NCBI GenBank assembly: GCA_020064725.1
Contig: JAGTWJ010000010.1
Coordinates: forward strand, 682,001 to 746,000
DNA length: 64,000 nucleotides
Direction of reading: 5' to 3'
Origin: Drechslerella dactyloides
Lineage: Eukaryota > Ascomycota > Orbiliomycetes > Orbiliales > Orbiliaceae
The position numbers were made by a program, and so were the translations under genes. Below are positions 46,999-59,949 of the stretch, piece by piece (within the stretch, counting starts at the first letter, position 1; the number at the start of each line of letters is the position of its first letter). The notes under the pieces were generated by a model, which did not search any database, was not told the origin of the DNA, and was given only the letters and a program-made list of their open reading frames with translations.

Positions 46999-49900
46999 TT
47001 CCTGACATTGCAGCTGGTGTTCTACATATGCGCCAGTTTACTTCAGCTGCATGTACGGGTAGCTGGTGGAAATTTCTAGGAACAATCTGCCTGGTAAAGC
47101 TGTGGAGGGTGCATTATATACCGGGCGGATTTGTGGCATCTTATGAGCTGTACAGCGATGCCATAATGAAATACAACAAGGGGGGCTCTACAGCCGATAT
47201 GTCCTGTATTAGTAGTCGATTTTCTTCTCTTCAAAACAGCAAAGCATGTCTCGCAAGGCAAACCCACTGGGAAAGGAGGGTTTGGTTGATGGGACCAACA
47301 AAAACCAAAATTAGTTATAATAATATAGCAATCAGATTATACGCATTGCCTCTCCAAGTTAACTCGTACAAATTCTTGCCCCGTGTACCATCAATGGAAA
47401 TTGAGAGATGAAGTCAATTCACGAGATCTCCTGATGGCCCTTTAATTTGAGTATATCTAAAGGTATTTTGGTTTAGATGCGGAAGAAAATTGATTGGGTT
47501 GGGCTCTCCCTAACGTGTATAGAGGGCAATGCTGAGAGCCTCGTAACAGATCCCACAACTGTATATATTAGTGTGGAGTATGAGTACATATATTGGCACT
47601 GTATATGCGCATACAGAAATGCGAGAATGCACCTAAAATGTATATGTGTATTGAGGCTGCTGCACGGAACGGCCAACGCATAGAGTTCATAAATTCAGAG
47701 AACTAAAGAAGTATGAATGTATACAAGTAAGTACAGTGCTCAAGTACTTACGTAAATCTGACCTCGTCAATTCGGATTTCGCTTATTGTGGTCTGTGTTT
47801 AGAAATATGGCCAAAAAGACCTGCATGAACTCAAAAACCACTTAGTAATTAGTTACTTACTGAAGCACGTATGTAAGGAAGTGCCAATGACACTTACTCA
47901 ATCCGGGTAATAGTCAAAAGAGCAAGAGCCATCGTAAAGTCCGGATCATCAGATAAATAACCGTATACGCGTAGATTATCATAATTCTTGGTAAGACTCC
48001 TGCCTAAAGCCTCCGAACCTTTCGATGCTGCCTGCAGCTCCGTGAGGCCAATCTAGTTCAGCATCCCACATTAGGCGATTTTGCCAGAAGAGTTAAATTA
48101 TAATAAAAATATAGGAAGTACTGAAGCTCGTATATGTCCTTGATTCGTATTTTCATCTCATTTCTTTTTTATTGCATGGATTATTATTGTGTTCTTCGGA
48201 AACCAAAAAAAAAGCCTGCTCTGAGTGGCTGCTGGTTACGCCGCCCTGCTTAGCTTATACGCTAGTGAAACCCAGCCGGTATGAAGGGCTAGTAACATCT
48301 ATACCTTACCTACACCCGTGCTCGCGAGCATTTCCGGATTCCGATGATAGCATGACTCGCGCTAAGAGCCTCATCAACTTAGTGCCTAGCAGGAGAGAGT
48401 TACTTACCACCGCCACGAAACTTTATTCAGACGCATGTGGCTTGCGACTGCGATCGTGGGCAGCCATCGCTGCCCGAGACTGAAATTAGATAGGACCGTC
48501 ATGCATCAAAGTGGGCCGAGCCGGATGGCCTATACGTTATAGCTTGGTCAAAATCATGCCATTTTGGCCTGCCGGGCCGAATAACTACCCGGTAGTCGAG
48601 AGCTCCTGAGGAAATATTCATTTTTGAAGGTCGATCGCGGTCGGATTTCCGAGTTGGTGTGGTGTCGTGAGTCAATATAACGTGCATATAGTTTTACACA
48701 TTGCGGCTCGGCGCTTGCTGTCCAAGCGTCCCGTTACGTAGCCTAATTTGAGAATCAGGCTCGGAACCCACCAGCCGAAATGAAGTTGGCTTTAAGTATG
48801 CAATGCCTGACCGTTATAGTTATGCATAGTCTGGCCTTGAGCCTCCTGACACCAATCTGGCCTGGTTCGGAAAATCCCCTCCGGTCTATGCAGCATCAGG
48901 CCCTAGTCTCGGAATCAGGCGCGAGCCGGAGTCGCTTCCGTTTTCGAGTTCGTTGCATTTTGCTTACAACAGTTGGACACATGAGTTGCTTCGAAATGGG
49001 GAGCTGCTCGAATTTACTAATGTATCTTGGCACAATGGTTATGTCTTCGTGAGGGCACTTAAATATTTCAAATAGTGGATACGTGAGAGCTGGTAGCCGT
49101 ATAAGTGCTTGAATGTCATTTTCGAAACCGCTTGAGCCAATGAATTCCTACTTGCATTGGTGTTGCATGGACCAACGAATATTTGTCGGTTTATTGTCTG
49201 GTTGAGAAGTATATGGGGCCGTTCTTTGATAGGCGCCACGTTGTCGTAGCTCGGAATTTTTCCCCCTTGCATTCTACAGAGACTCAACAGCTTTGTATTG
49301 CGGTTTTATTCCCCACGGGTGAGTGTGTGACTTTTCTCTGAATACGACTGCAGTACTGCCCGGATGCAACTCGGCTGGTTTACAACCTATCACCTTGTGT
49401 CTTACTGGCCGAGTCGAGTAGAATTTAACATTAGCTAAATATGCTGATAAGAGACGGTCGACGTACATTAGTGAACATGGTAACTATCAGGAAAGGTTAA
49501 CAGCTCTGACGGCCGTTTGTATAACGCAAAAACCATGGGAATTTTAAACACACGAAAACCGATTATAGCCCGGCAGTGATCGATTTATCCCCCGAAGCCA
49601 GCCCGCTGCCCCTTTAAAATTTTTGAAAACAACACCAATGCATCTCGAAAGTTTTCCTATAGAGTGCACACTCTACCAGAAAAGCTGGCAACTCACGAAC
49701 TGTAATAAGAAGCTGGCGAGCGCTAGTGCAAGTACGGGCTAGGTCTCAAAAGTCTGGTATATGGACGTGGGGTTTCTATCGATCTATCAAGGAAAAATAT
49801 CGGTATTTGTCACCATGCATGATGCATAATCTCGACCGGAAAACCTGCTGCCCCCAAAGTTCCACAGCGCAATTTTGACGTCAAGCCGGTAAACTCTCAG

Positions 49901-50837
49901 GATACCATGCATATGCATATATATAGCGATAAATTTTGGTTTACGGTTTTATTTCAAGCGGGTAAAGTGCTCACAAGAGCTTGGTCGAATGGCACACGAA
50001 TTTACGCGTCATCTTCCAATGATGGTGGTGTGTTACACGAGAACGTGGGATGTCATGTAGGATGGAGGTCCGTGGGGCTGACTTACATAACGGTGTGGTT
50101 GAACTTCTGAGAACGAATCCTCATGGTATTTTTGGGGGGTTTGTGCTATATAGATACAAGGTACAGAAACGGCGAGATAAACTCGTCTCGAGTGTCCAAG
50201 TGTCTGTGACGTTGACCTTAATCTTGCACATTGGCGAGTCACCCGGGATGTTCCAGAAGCAGGAATTCGCTAAGTCTGGCAAGGATGGACGTCATGGACA
50301 GGCCAGGTACCTATTGGAACCTACTATTCAGAACCTATAGCCGAGTATCTGGTGCCCCTATAACCCACCTAGCGATATTCTGGTGTGAAATTTTGGCCGT
50401 TACATACTAGATTTATACACTATAAGGTGGTTATCCTGTTCAGGGACTGCTTCAGTGTTAAATATCCTACTGGCTGGCTATGTAGATGTATACACGTACA
50501 CATGGAAGCTAAAGCTTTAGCAGTGGCTGGCACAGGATGTGTTACCATAGGCTTTCCCAGAATCATGCAATTGCGGATAACATGGGGGCCATTTCTTGCG
50601 GAACAACGTCAAATTTGTGAACAACACGTTAACATGAGGTGTTTCGTGATAACAGATATGTTAAGTTCCACCTGGGTGCAAGGCACAAGCCTTCCCAGCT
50701 CGAGGATAAGTGGTGTATGCACGTATTCTCCGGGTGTCTCATTTTGCGCGCTTAAAATCGGAATTTCTGTCACTCAACTGTGCTGAACAGGAGCAAAAGC
50801 GGATCCGCCGGGGGTTAGATCTGAAGAGCCACGACAG
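46999..50837. other. AT-richer gene-poor region
   Basis: About 3.8 kb without a supported gene. Frames are short and mutually overlapping. An 8-bp inverted repeat GTAAGTAC/GTACTTAC (47727-47734 and 47744-47751) and several ATATA runs (for example 49915-49925) are visible. The texture is like 41.6-46 kb and fits decayed repeats. The first few hundred bases presumably include the 3' UTR of the secreted-protein gene. Confidence 0.45.
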
Positions 50838-51464
50838 TCAATGATCCGCGCCCACCTTTGGGCTAGATAGAAGGGAATCATCCTCCGTAGCACTTTCTGA
50901 AGACTCGTCCTCAAAAAGCATTTCGATATCAACCCGGGAGGAAGGCCAACGAAACCCGCCTGCCAGACGGAATAGCTCGGACATGAGGAGAGAACCTGCC
51001 GTTGGGGAGTACACTCCCCGACGCAACTCCTCAATGTAAAGAAGAGGAATTCCCCCGTCAAAAAAAATGTGGAACAGCGAAAGTGAGATGTGTGGAAAAC
51101 TTTGCCTTCGCCAGATGCTTTTCTCGTAGACGGCATGCCACACCGTTTCCGGGGATCCGAGGCGCCAGATAAGCGATACCTTGTCCCGCATGACTAGTCT
51201 TTGTGTGATCGGGTCGTAGAGTGCCACTATTCGCGTGAATAGTTTATCTGGAGGTGCGCGTGTTCCAGAAGCCGGGGCGGAATAGGTTGAAAAAGGTATC
51301 GGAACAGGCATAGGAGAGTTGATCGAGCAGTTGTTGATACCGCATGCACCGTTCCATCTTGTGACGCGAACTCCGAAGAAACCCCCCTGGTTCGATGTGC
51401 GCGGCTCAGGATTCCCCTCGCGAAGTAATCTGTACTCGATAGACCAAGTTCCAGGGGCGGACAT
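50838..51464 (-). CDS. hypothetical protein in accessory island
   Basis: A single open frame of 208 residues starting at 51464. It is unusually long for this stop-rich region and has ordinary protein composition: LFTRIVALYDPITQRLV, VSLIWRLGSPETVWHAVYEKSIW, ISLSLFHIFFDGGIPLLYIEEL, and an acidic C-terminus (EDESSESATEDD). No signal peptide or clear membrane segment is seen and I do not recognise a family. It could be a lineage-specific gene or a remnant of a larger one. No splice extension was needed. The start is the first Met after an upstream in-frame stop. Confidence 0.55.
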   Translation of the reverse strand: MSAPGTWSIEYRLLREGNPEPRTSNQGGFFGVRVTRWNGACGINNCSINSPMPVPIPFSTYSAPASGTRAPPDKLFTRIVALYDPITQRLVMRDKVSLIWRLGSPETVWHAVYEKSIWRRQSFPHISLSLFHIFFDGGIPLLYIEELRRGVYSPTAGSLLMSELFRLAGGFRWPSSRVDIEMLFEDESSESATEDDSLLSSPKVGADH

Positions 51465-51909
51465 GCTGGCGGTGTGCTGGAAACAGATTCAATCAGACTT
51501 TGGGAAATAAAGGACCAAGTTTCCGAGGCTGAGATCAGTGGAGTGTACCTAGGTACTAATCAAGGACATCCGGAAAGAGTGTTGCGAAAGCTACACCATG
51601 TTATATTTCGACGGGGTGGGTCTTGGTATCGGCATGGGTGCGTTATTTACATATAGCAGATCAATGAGCAGCGCTGAGCAGTGTTGCTAGCAGCGTGTAA
51701 ATAAACGTAAATAGTCAGCATTAAATAAATAAAGCGGAGTAGGAGGATATCAACTTCTCCACAATCATTCTCATCATCATGCACCGTCATCACCATCATC
51801 GCCTGGCTCTCTCGAGCTGTGAATCAACTCACTCTCGACGCGGAAGCTCCGCTACAATGGAAAACCAAATGCCAACTCTGTCGCTCAAGTTCTCACTCGG
51901 CGGGAGCAT
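51465..51909. other. short divergent intergenic stretch
   Basis: Between the minus-strand hypothetical gene and the broken plus-strand locus. AAATAAA-rich sequence occurs near 51700-51740. No gene is seen. Confidence 0.4.
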
Positions 51910-52735
51910 ATGTCCGCCGATTTAATCTCGTACTTTGGAGACCTAAGCAAAAAACAGACATTTGCTGTCTGCATTCCTATATGCATTCTTGGCTTCATCG
52001 CCGCATGCAGGGCCCTTTTTATGCCTGGGCTATCACCTCGAAGAGACATTATCTTCAGATTCTTGTGAGTAGCATCTATGAAATATCTTGGCAAGCTGGC
52101 TAATAACGACTTGAATACAGGCAGGCGAATGGCACAATCGGGAGAAAAAGGCGGGAGAGGAGAGCGAGAGGATCAAGTAAAAGCTCTCGCGACAAGGGAA
52201 GCGGATCTCCGGTTTATTAGGGCAGCATGCCAGCCGACATACAGTATCGCCAAAGAGGGAACCTCCACACAGCCTACAAAATGAGGCCACTATACGGCCT
52301 CCCCGTGGCACGGAGATGCCAGGAAGCTTTCATAGCGGCGCTATACACGGAAAAGGTGGACCTGGAACTATCCCAATTTGGAACGAGGTGAGCACTCGCG
52401 CCGCGGATCTGGCTATTCGGGAGACCGTTCTCGAGAAAGCTGAAGCAAAACTGACAGACGGGAAAGAAACTTGGGTTCAAAAAGTCCCAGTGACGGTTCC
52501 AGAATTAACGTCAATTGCATTTGTGTGATGCAAGCTGGAGGAGGATGAGAAGAGCTTCGAAAATTTGGAAAGGGCGATGACGCGAGAGCGCGAGGACATG
52601 CATAAGGAGAGGGGGGAGGATTTGAAGCGGCGTGAGGAAGAGGAAGAAGAAAGGAAGAAGTTTCAAGAGGAGAAGGAGATATTCAGAGCGGAGAGGGAGA
52701 AGTTCGAGACGAAGCAGAAGGCGCTTGGAAAATAG
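51910..52735 (+). pseudogene. broken membrane / coiled-coil locus
   Basis: A frame starting at 51910 encodes MSADLISYFGDLSKK and a hydrophobic helix (FAVCIPICILGFIAACRALF), then meets a plausible 57-66 bp intron (GTGAGT donor near 52066, GCTAATAAC branch, two adjacent CAG acceptors). Beyond it, coding-like sequence runs in three frames in turn: EDQVKALATREADLRF, then RRCQEAFIAALYTEKVDLEL, then ADLAIRETVLEKAEAKL, which hits a TGA at about 52526-52528 and continues in frame as a strong Glu/Lys/Arg coiled coil to a TAG at about 52735. Frame changes and an in-frame stop suggest a decayed gene. Unrecognised introns could explain part of this, so an intact but complex gene is not excluded. Confidence 0.35.
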
Positions 52736-55268
52736 AGGCAGCAACTGGAGACGGGGAAGGGGGGAGCTGCTTCCGCAGATGGGCTGGCGAATATCGAGCG
52801 ATGATACCATAGCAGGGAGTTTGTTGCGTTCTCTGGGTCGTTTTATACCGCAGAGCCCGACTTGAAATAGTCTTGGGGGTTTAAGTCGCCTCTACGATAG
52901 AATTTTGCGCTAAATTTAAAACGTTGCCCTTGCCCTACGGTATATACGAGATGCCGATAGTACCGTACCTAGATCCAGGGAGCGCTGATAGATCCTACTC
53001 AACGGGCTAGCCACCAATGTTGTTTGTATACTAAGTATTTTATGACATGCCGACCAAAAATACAGTGAATTCTTAGGTCAAACGGACAATCATGAGGGAA
53101 TTGGTGACTAGTAAATGTGGAATCCAAAGGGCAGCGGCCGGCCTCGCGAGACGCCAGAAAAGATACACGCTGAAGTTTCGGATTATCGGAGCAGAGGCCG
53201 ATTCACTGATTAGTTCAATTCGCCAAAAGACATCAATGAAGACTCAGGGTGGTAGATCTATGAAAGCAAGAACATCGGAGAATCTAAAATCGTACGTAAG
53301 GTTGGTCTCGTAAACTAGATCGCACGAAGTGCAGGCGCACGTCAGTGCGTATCTAGCCCGCGAGACCACGTAAGGTTGAGTCTGGCAGCTATGGACTTTG
53401 AGGTAAAAGTTTGGGGGAGAAAGTAAGCTGTGAGCAGGGTGTATTTGGACTTTGTTCCTCAATTGAGAATAATAGACGGCCTTTGTGTCTGCCAGGCTTG
53501 AGCGGGCGGGCAGAGGCACCAAGGTTCTAGAAAGGAGGACCTGCTACCGAATGGGGGCTTCCGAACTTCAAAGTCCAAACTCACTGGCTAGACAACTAAA
53601 ATAGCAATATACTTCTTACCCCTTGGTCTCGTGACTAGCTACGTCGAAGTTGGCATTTCGTCCACATTCTCGCTGCATATCATATCCCGTCGTCGTGTCA
53701 TGGCGTACCTGCATGCTAGCCGCCATCCGCAGCCATCCGATATCGATATACATGCTCCCGTATCGCGCGGGAAATCTGTCTCATGATCTCGCTTCGCTTG
53801 CCCAAACTGGTAATCTGCCGCAAAAAGACCAAACAGCCGATCCACGGTATGCAACAGGACGTCGCGTTGCGGTGTTTTACTTTGACGTTTGGGCATGTCG
53901 GTAAACTGTCAGCTGATATGATGAGCCTTCGAACGCTTTGCGGTCGAGGAGGCTTATGAATGGTCGCGGTTGGAGACGTGGCACTGTGTAGGGGTGCCAG
54001 GTATTGATTGTTCATGTTGCTGGATAACTTAACATGGGCGAAGATAGCAATCGAGTGCTCGAGCTCAGATCTGGACTATATGCTTCCTCGTTAGCGATTA
54101 TGTCCTCGATAGGATAGTATCATGCAGGTGTCGAGACTTATCATGCAATGGAGTGTGACTTCTAGGAAAGCTACTATCATGAAATTTGGCCATGCAGGTG
54201 ATCGTATATGCCGCATATCTCGATGCAGCTTCATCTGCATGCGAGCAAGTCGACGAAGCATTGAAACTTGTTTCGGCGATGTGGACTCAGCAATTGCAGG
54301 CTCTAGCGGAGAGCGAGAGAGAGATCAGAGGTTGCGATGGCCAGAGATAGAGGGGACAGCTCACCAGATGGTCAGATTTACCTGCTCAAACTACGAGACC
54401 AATTGTCCAGCGGAGAGGAGTGACTGAATGAGTGGGCGGTGTTCTGCTAGATGGATGGTCGTTGTGATCTGCGGATCGTGGCCGCAAATCAACACCGTCG
54501 CTGCATTTCACACATTGACCACAGTAATTTTTCGTCGACATAAACACGCTGCTGCCACCTGTGTTTCTTTCCCTTTCCTCCTCCTCCTTCCCCATCGCAA
54601 CCCTTCCTTTCCTGTTGGCTCGTCGTCACCATCGAAACGTCTCCCTCATCATCACCAGCTCTCTCCTGTTGATTGATCGATCGATTCGTCGAGAAGGCCA
54701 AGACACTTCGAGTTCCCCTGCACGCACTCTCACCGCTGCCGCCTGGCTCGCCTCGCCGTAGCAACCACCCCCTTCCTGCTCCGTCTCCACCACACTTGCC
54801 CCGCGATCGCATTCGTCTCCCACACCAGGTACGTAGAATTTTACATCCACTCCATTGACTTCCTCCCCCTCCCCCTCCTCCTTCTCTCCCCTCCATCATC
54901 GCCCGCACTACAGTCGTCGATACCGGCTTCTGTTCCCTTCGTCATCGCGCTCTGCACTTTCGTTCCAGCTTCACCACAACGCTCGGTCGAAACAGAGCTG
55001 CCCCCAGAGCTGTTATATATACGCTACTCCATCGCTCTGTCACCTGCTTGCCCTATACACCTCGAGAAAGTATCGTGTCGAGTGGTGTTGCCGAGTTCGT
55101 GCACCCCGCTGATGATGATGATTACATCTGCCATTTCATTTCCACTTGATTCCACTCCCTGAGAATTCCCAAATTCAATCTGGTCGCAATTACTCTGTAT
55201 TCTCAAAGCTTCATCTTTTGACAAACCGTTTGTGAATAGTTCCTGCTCCCTGCCATCCCCCAGTCAAG
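52736..55268. other. end of island and leader of RRM-protein gene
   Basis: About 2.5 kb without a supported coding gene. Positions 54540-54905 are strongly pyrimidine-rich (CTCCTCCTCC-type), typical of a highly expressed fungal promoter/leader; a good donor (GTACGT) at about 54829 may start a 5' UTR intron of the RRM gene, with CCCCCAG just before the start codon as a possible acceptor. This is inference from motif and position. Confidence 0.45.
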
Positions 55269-58200
55269 ATGCAGCAACCAGTTGAAGGTCAAGCTGCGCC
55301 GAGACCCAATGGTAGCCGTCGGTTCCCTCCCGGCGACAGAGAGCAGAATGACAAGCTCGTCGTTCACGTCGCAGGCATTCCTCCAATGATGCCAGAAGAT
55401 GTCATCAAACAGGCCGCTTTGCAGTTTGGTAAGTTCCCAGCCTCCGATTTGCTCTGCCGTCCCTCAATTGAAGCAATGGTCTGACTGAGTTGTATCGACA
55501 GGCCCTGTCAAGGACTTTTTCAAAGTCACCAGGCATCTCGAGAAGGCGTATGAATACACCCCATGCTTCGGGTTCATCACTTTTGAGGACGAAGCTTCAG
55601 CTGCTCGCGCCTTGCAGAATGGAGTTATGAATGTCGGCGAGCTTCGCCTGTAAGTTCATCCTCCATTGCGCTAAGAGATTTTGTGGGAATTTTACTAACT
55701 GTGGCTGTAGGAACCTCAATCCTCGTCGTCCACGCAATGAATATCGAACTCACGGACACGGTCGCCATAGTGGTGATTTCCGCGGGAGCAACATCCCACA
55801 GGGGCCGGCTCTTCTCCCGGAGCGCCCCCATGTTCGTAACCAGGGCGGTTCTACTCATGCCCAAAAGCAATCAATCGGGTCTCAATTCGATAACAAGGGG
55901 CCTGCCTCTGCTCCTCAAAAGGCTCGCGGTGGTAGCTCCACTTGCACCGTATATGGCTTGCCAGAGAGCTTCGCCATTCATGATCTCACTGAGAGAGGCA
56001 ACTTGCATGGTCGTGTCATCAACACACACATCTTTGAGTATAAGGACCGTGAAGGTCGTAGATTTGGAACTTTGAACTTCGATTCATCTTCTGGTGCCGA
56101 AGAGGTAAGTTGAATGAAACCCCTATCAGAAGCCGATATGCCTACTAAATGGATACAATAGTTCTTCAAGAAAGAAAATGGTCAAGCGTGGGGCGGTTGC
56201 ACCGTCAAAATCACATTCGAACCATTCAATATCGCGCGTAGAAACAACACTCCTCCAGTTCGCCAAGGTCATGGACCGCAGCAGAACTTCCAACGTCATG
56301 AACATAGACCCTTCGATGGCCAAAAACGTTTCCATGGCGGAGGTAGAGGACGCTATCAACCTAATGTTCAAGGCCGCTTCAATCAACGCGGTGGGTTCCA
56401 GCAGCAAGGAAACTTCCACCCTCAACCCCCTTTTCCTATGCAACCTCACTACCAACCTGAGCCTCAATTCTATGAGCCTCAGATGATGGGGTACCCACAG
56501 TACCAACCTCAATACGCTCCTGTCATGAATCCACCCCCAATGGTTGCTCCCGGTCAGTATGGTCCTGTTGGCGTCGTTTCGCCCCCACCACTGGGGTATG
56601 TCGGCCAGCCAGTTGCCGTCCCTGGCATGCCAGGAACTTTCCATTCTCCACCTCGCCTTCCACAAGGCCCAGGACCAATGCATCCTCAGAGAGCCGATGG
56701 TCAGATCCAATACTCGAATACTACGGACTATCCGCATCGCTTCGATGGCTGTAGAAATCCCACCGTCGACGATTCTCCGCAGAGTAAGCAGGGCTCTGTC
56801 TCCAAAGATATGGCTGGTATGAGAAACACTTCCGGTGAAATATCTACTGCAGTTCCCACCGTTCATCCAGGGATTGGTTCTTCGATCAGACAGGCTGACG
56901 GGCAGTACCCGCTTGTCATTAAACCAGATCACTATCTTCAAGCCGGCTATAACTACGGAGCTCAACTTCCAGAAAACGTTCATCCGCTGAATGTCCACCA
57001 TGCTCAGCACCATGCACAGGTCGTTCAACAAGCCCCTGTTGAGCATCCCGTTCCAGTGACGGTCCCAGAAACTAAGGACCCCGAGGACCCGTCAAATATT
57101 TTTATCAAGAATATAGACGATGACATCATCTCCAAACCGGAGCATCTTGAGGCTTACTGCCGCAAGTTCGGCGAGATTGTCTCGATCTCTCTTCCTACAT
57201 ATCCAAACGGGCTCATCAAGGGTTTCGGTTTCGTCAAGTTCATGACTGCTGAACAAGCTCTCAAAGCCAAAGAGGAGCTAAACCTCAAGATGGTAGGACG
57301 CAGACGGATGTTTGTATCCTTTGCTGAGACGAGTGACCAACGTCACAATCGTCTTGCAAAGTTTTACGATCAAGGTGCTCGAGATGGTGTCCTGAGATCG
57401 CCACCAGATCCTCTCATCCCGAAAATTCCAGAATCGAAGAAGGAGGATAAGAGTGAGGCTGGGAGTAGCGAGGGAGTGGCCACAGCTGCTATCAAGAATG
57501 GCGACGCAACTGCGGAAACGCCCATCGAGAAGACCCAGAGCACCGATATAAAGGTAACAATAGTCATTCACAATCCAGCAGAGCAAGACGTGAATCTAAC
57601 ATAGAACCTTCACTAGATCGATAACGCAGGAAACGGAAATGAGTCTTCTGCAATTACTTCTACTCAGGCGATCGAGGTCGGCGCCGTCGACGATAACGAG
57701 GCTAAGGCGACAGAGGTTGTTATCATCCCATCGAAGGAACATATCAATGATGGAGAAGTAAGTTTTCCCTCTAGTCTCCAAGCCTACTATTGAGCAGCAT
57801 CTAACCGTCTGACCAGGAAAAGAAAGTCAAGACCGGTATCAAGAATACTACTCGTGGGCGAAAGCTAAGTGCCGATGAGCTTACCGAATTGGTAAGGACT
57901 TCACAACCCGAAGCCGTTCTCTATAAACTCACTAACAAACCATAGGATCCCGCCATCAAGTCGATAGGTAAAAAGCCAGGTGGAAGAAGACTAAGTGCTG
58001 AAGAACTGAAGCAGCGTGTAAGTATATTGACTCACCTTCCGGTTCTAACGAGAGCTAACCATTCACAGGATCCTGCAATCCAGTTCATTGGAAGATCTCG
58101 GGCGCGGTCCACGGAGTCCCACGGAGCCGCTATGCTGTCAAGTGGAGATCCTTCACCCGCTGGTATTTACACTCCCAACCAGCGCACCACCGAATTCAAG

Positions 58201-59949
58201 GTATGACTCTACGCCGCTGCCCTTAGAGAACCTTCAAGTAATATGCTAACAAAGATAAAGCCGGATCGGCTGCATCAATTATTGCATGGACTCCAGACTA
58301 GCGATTGGGGATCATTAAGCAACAGCTCCTCCGAAGGTGGAATATCCAAGAAGAAAATTCAAGAGATCAACGAAATTCGTAAAGGAGGCAGCGAAGAATA
58401 CGGAAAGGAGAACATCTTGAAGTTGGCAGTCCTCAAAGCCCTGAAAATCAGTGATGAATACTCTGGTGAGGGTGCATCCAACGACACCGAAAATGTTACG
58501 AAGCCAGAAAAGAAGGAAGACACGGTTGCCGCTCATCCCCCTACCCGGCCTGAAACTCAGAACTCCGACAGTTCTGCGGGTTCCCGCGTCAGCCAGGAAG
58601 AGTTCTCCGAGGCACTCCGCGACAAATTTGGACAGAAGATCCCATCTACAATCCGAGCAACCGAAGTTCTCGATGCGGTTGATCAATACGTCCTCTCTCG
58701 TAGTATCAGTCAGAGGTCGTCACCAGCCGATAATGTAGAAGGATCGAAGCCCGGTGAAGACTACGAGATGGCACAGCCTGCCAAGCGCGGCACAGAAAAG
58801 GCAGCGGGCAATATTGTTGCACCAGCTCCATCGCGCAAGGTTTCTGTTCAGCGGATCACCCCCAGCGACCCAGCCGACGAAGAAATTATGAAGGTTGAGG
58901 AGGGTAAGACCGAGCCTGGGACCGAGGAACAAAAGCCTGAAGGTCGGAAGACTGTCACCACGGAATCTCAGCAGATGGAAGAAAAGCAACCCGTCGACAT
59001 CACCAAACTGGCTCCACTTTCTAAGGCAGCTGACAAGGTTAAGCCTGAAGACCTTACGACTGTCGATGCTCCTCAGAATATCTCTACTTTCGAGAACCAG
59101 GAAGCCAGAGGTCGAAATTTCGATAAAGTATCGGCTGGCAATATGAAGCGTAACTCTGGACCAAACAAGCAGTTGTTCTTCGGTAACAACCCAGGCTTCC
59201 AGAAGACTTCCCGCCCCAACCAAGGACAGATGGATCTAAACTATCGTTCTGGGGTCCAAAATCCAGAAATGTTCCCCGGCCACCCAAATGCTAGGTACCC
59301 ACGCGGCCCGGAGCAACCACCAAACTTCGCCCAGCCATATGGACAACCGGATGAACGTACCGCCTACCAACATAACATGAACCAGGGCAATGGATATGCT
59401 CCACCTCCTCCGCAGCACCCTCCCACCATGATTTGCGAGGGACCGTGCTGCCAGCCTGCTTATGCGATGCGCTATCCCCCACCCGAGATGCAGCCAGGCA
59501 TGTTCCCCGGTCAAATGCCAGGGCCGATGGGACAGATGCCCTACTTCGATCCAGGCGTGTTCCGCCCTGGTCCTTACTATGGTATGGATAACGGTCCGCC
59601 ACCACCACACCCAATGTTCAATGCGCCTGGCATGTTTCCACAGCAGTGGGGCAACAATCCCAACATTCCCCCTCCAAATATGCCTTACCCACACGGTGCC
59701 TTCCCGATGCACCCTCCGGGTCCTCGGTACTCTCCCCCACAAGCACACAATGCTTCTCCACATATGGCGGGTGCTGAGAATGGCAACCAAAATCGCCCGT
59801 ACCCGGAATACAATCAATATCCTCAACATATGGCGCAGCAATATGGCGGCCCAATGTTCTACGAGCCAGCTATGCCTGGTCCCCTCCCTCCAATGCAGGG
59901 ACAGGGACACTATCGCCCACATGGTGGGCCCGGTGTTCCCACCTTTTGA
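55269..59949 (+). CDS. three-RRM RNA-binding protein with low-complexity tail
   Basis: Nine exons: 55269-55428, 55502-55649, 55711-56104, 56162-57553, 57617-57757, 57817-57891, 57946-58017, 58069-58200, 58261-59949; 4203 nt, 1400 residues. RRM1 is at about 28-105 (DKLVVHVAGIPP, CFGFITFED). RRM2 is divergent, about 177-255 (STCTVYGLPE, RFGTLNFDS). RRM3 is canonical at about 546-625 (RNP2 NIFIKNI, RNP1 KGFGFVKF). Between RRM2 and RRM3 lies a Gln/Pro/Tyr/Met-rich, prion-like linker with RGG-like GGGRGRYQ. Exons 6-8 carry tandem copies of a short motif (RKLSADEL / RRLSAEEL, then DPAI). Two helical blocks follow (DRLHQLLHGLQ and ILKLAVLKALKI), then another Pro/Met/Gln-rich tail. An mRNA-binding or RNP-granule role is inferred; no orthologue name is claimed. 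Confidence 0.9.

Noticed and set aside
47028..47411. 127-codon frame just after the secreted-protein gene
   Set aside because: It lies in the expected 3' UTR/repeat sequence and has no recognisable features.
48172..48483. 103-codon frame in the island
   Set aside because: No motif, no splice extension and AT-rich, stop-rich surroundings; consistent with chance.
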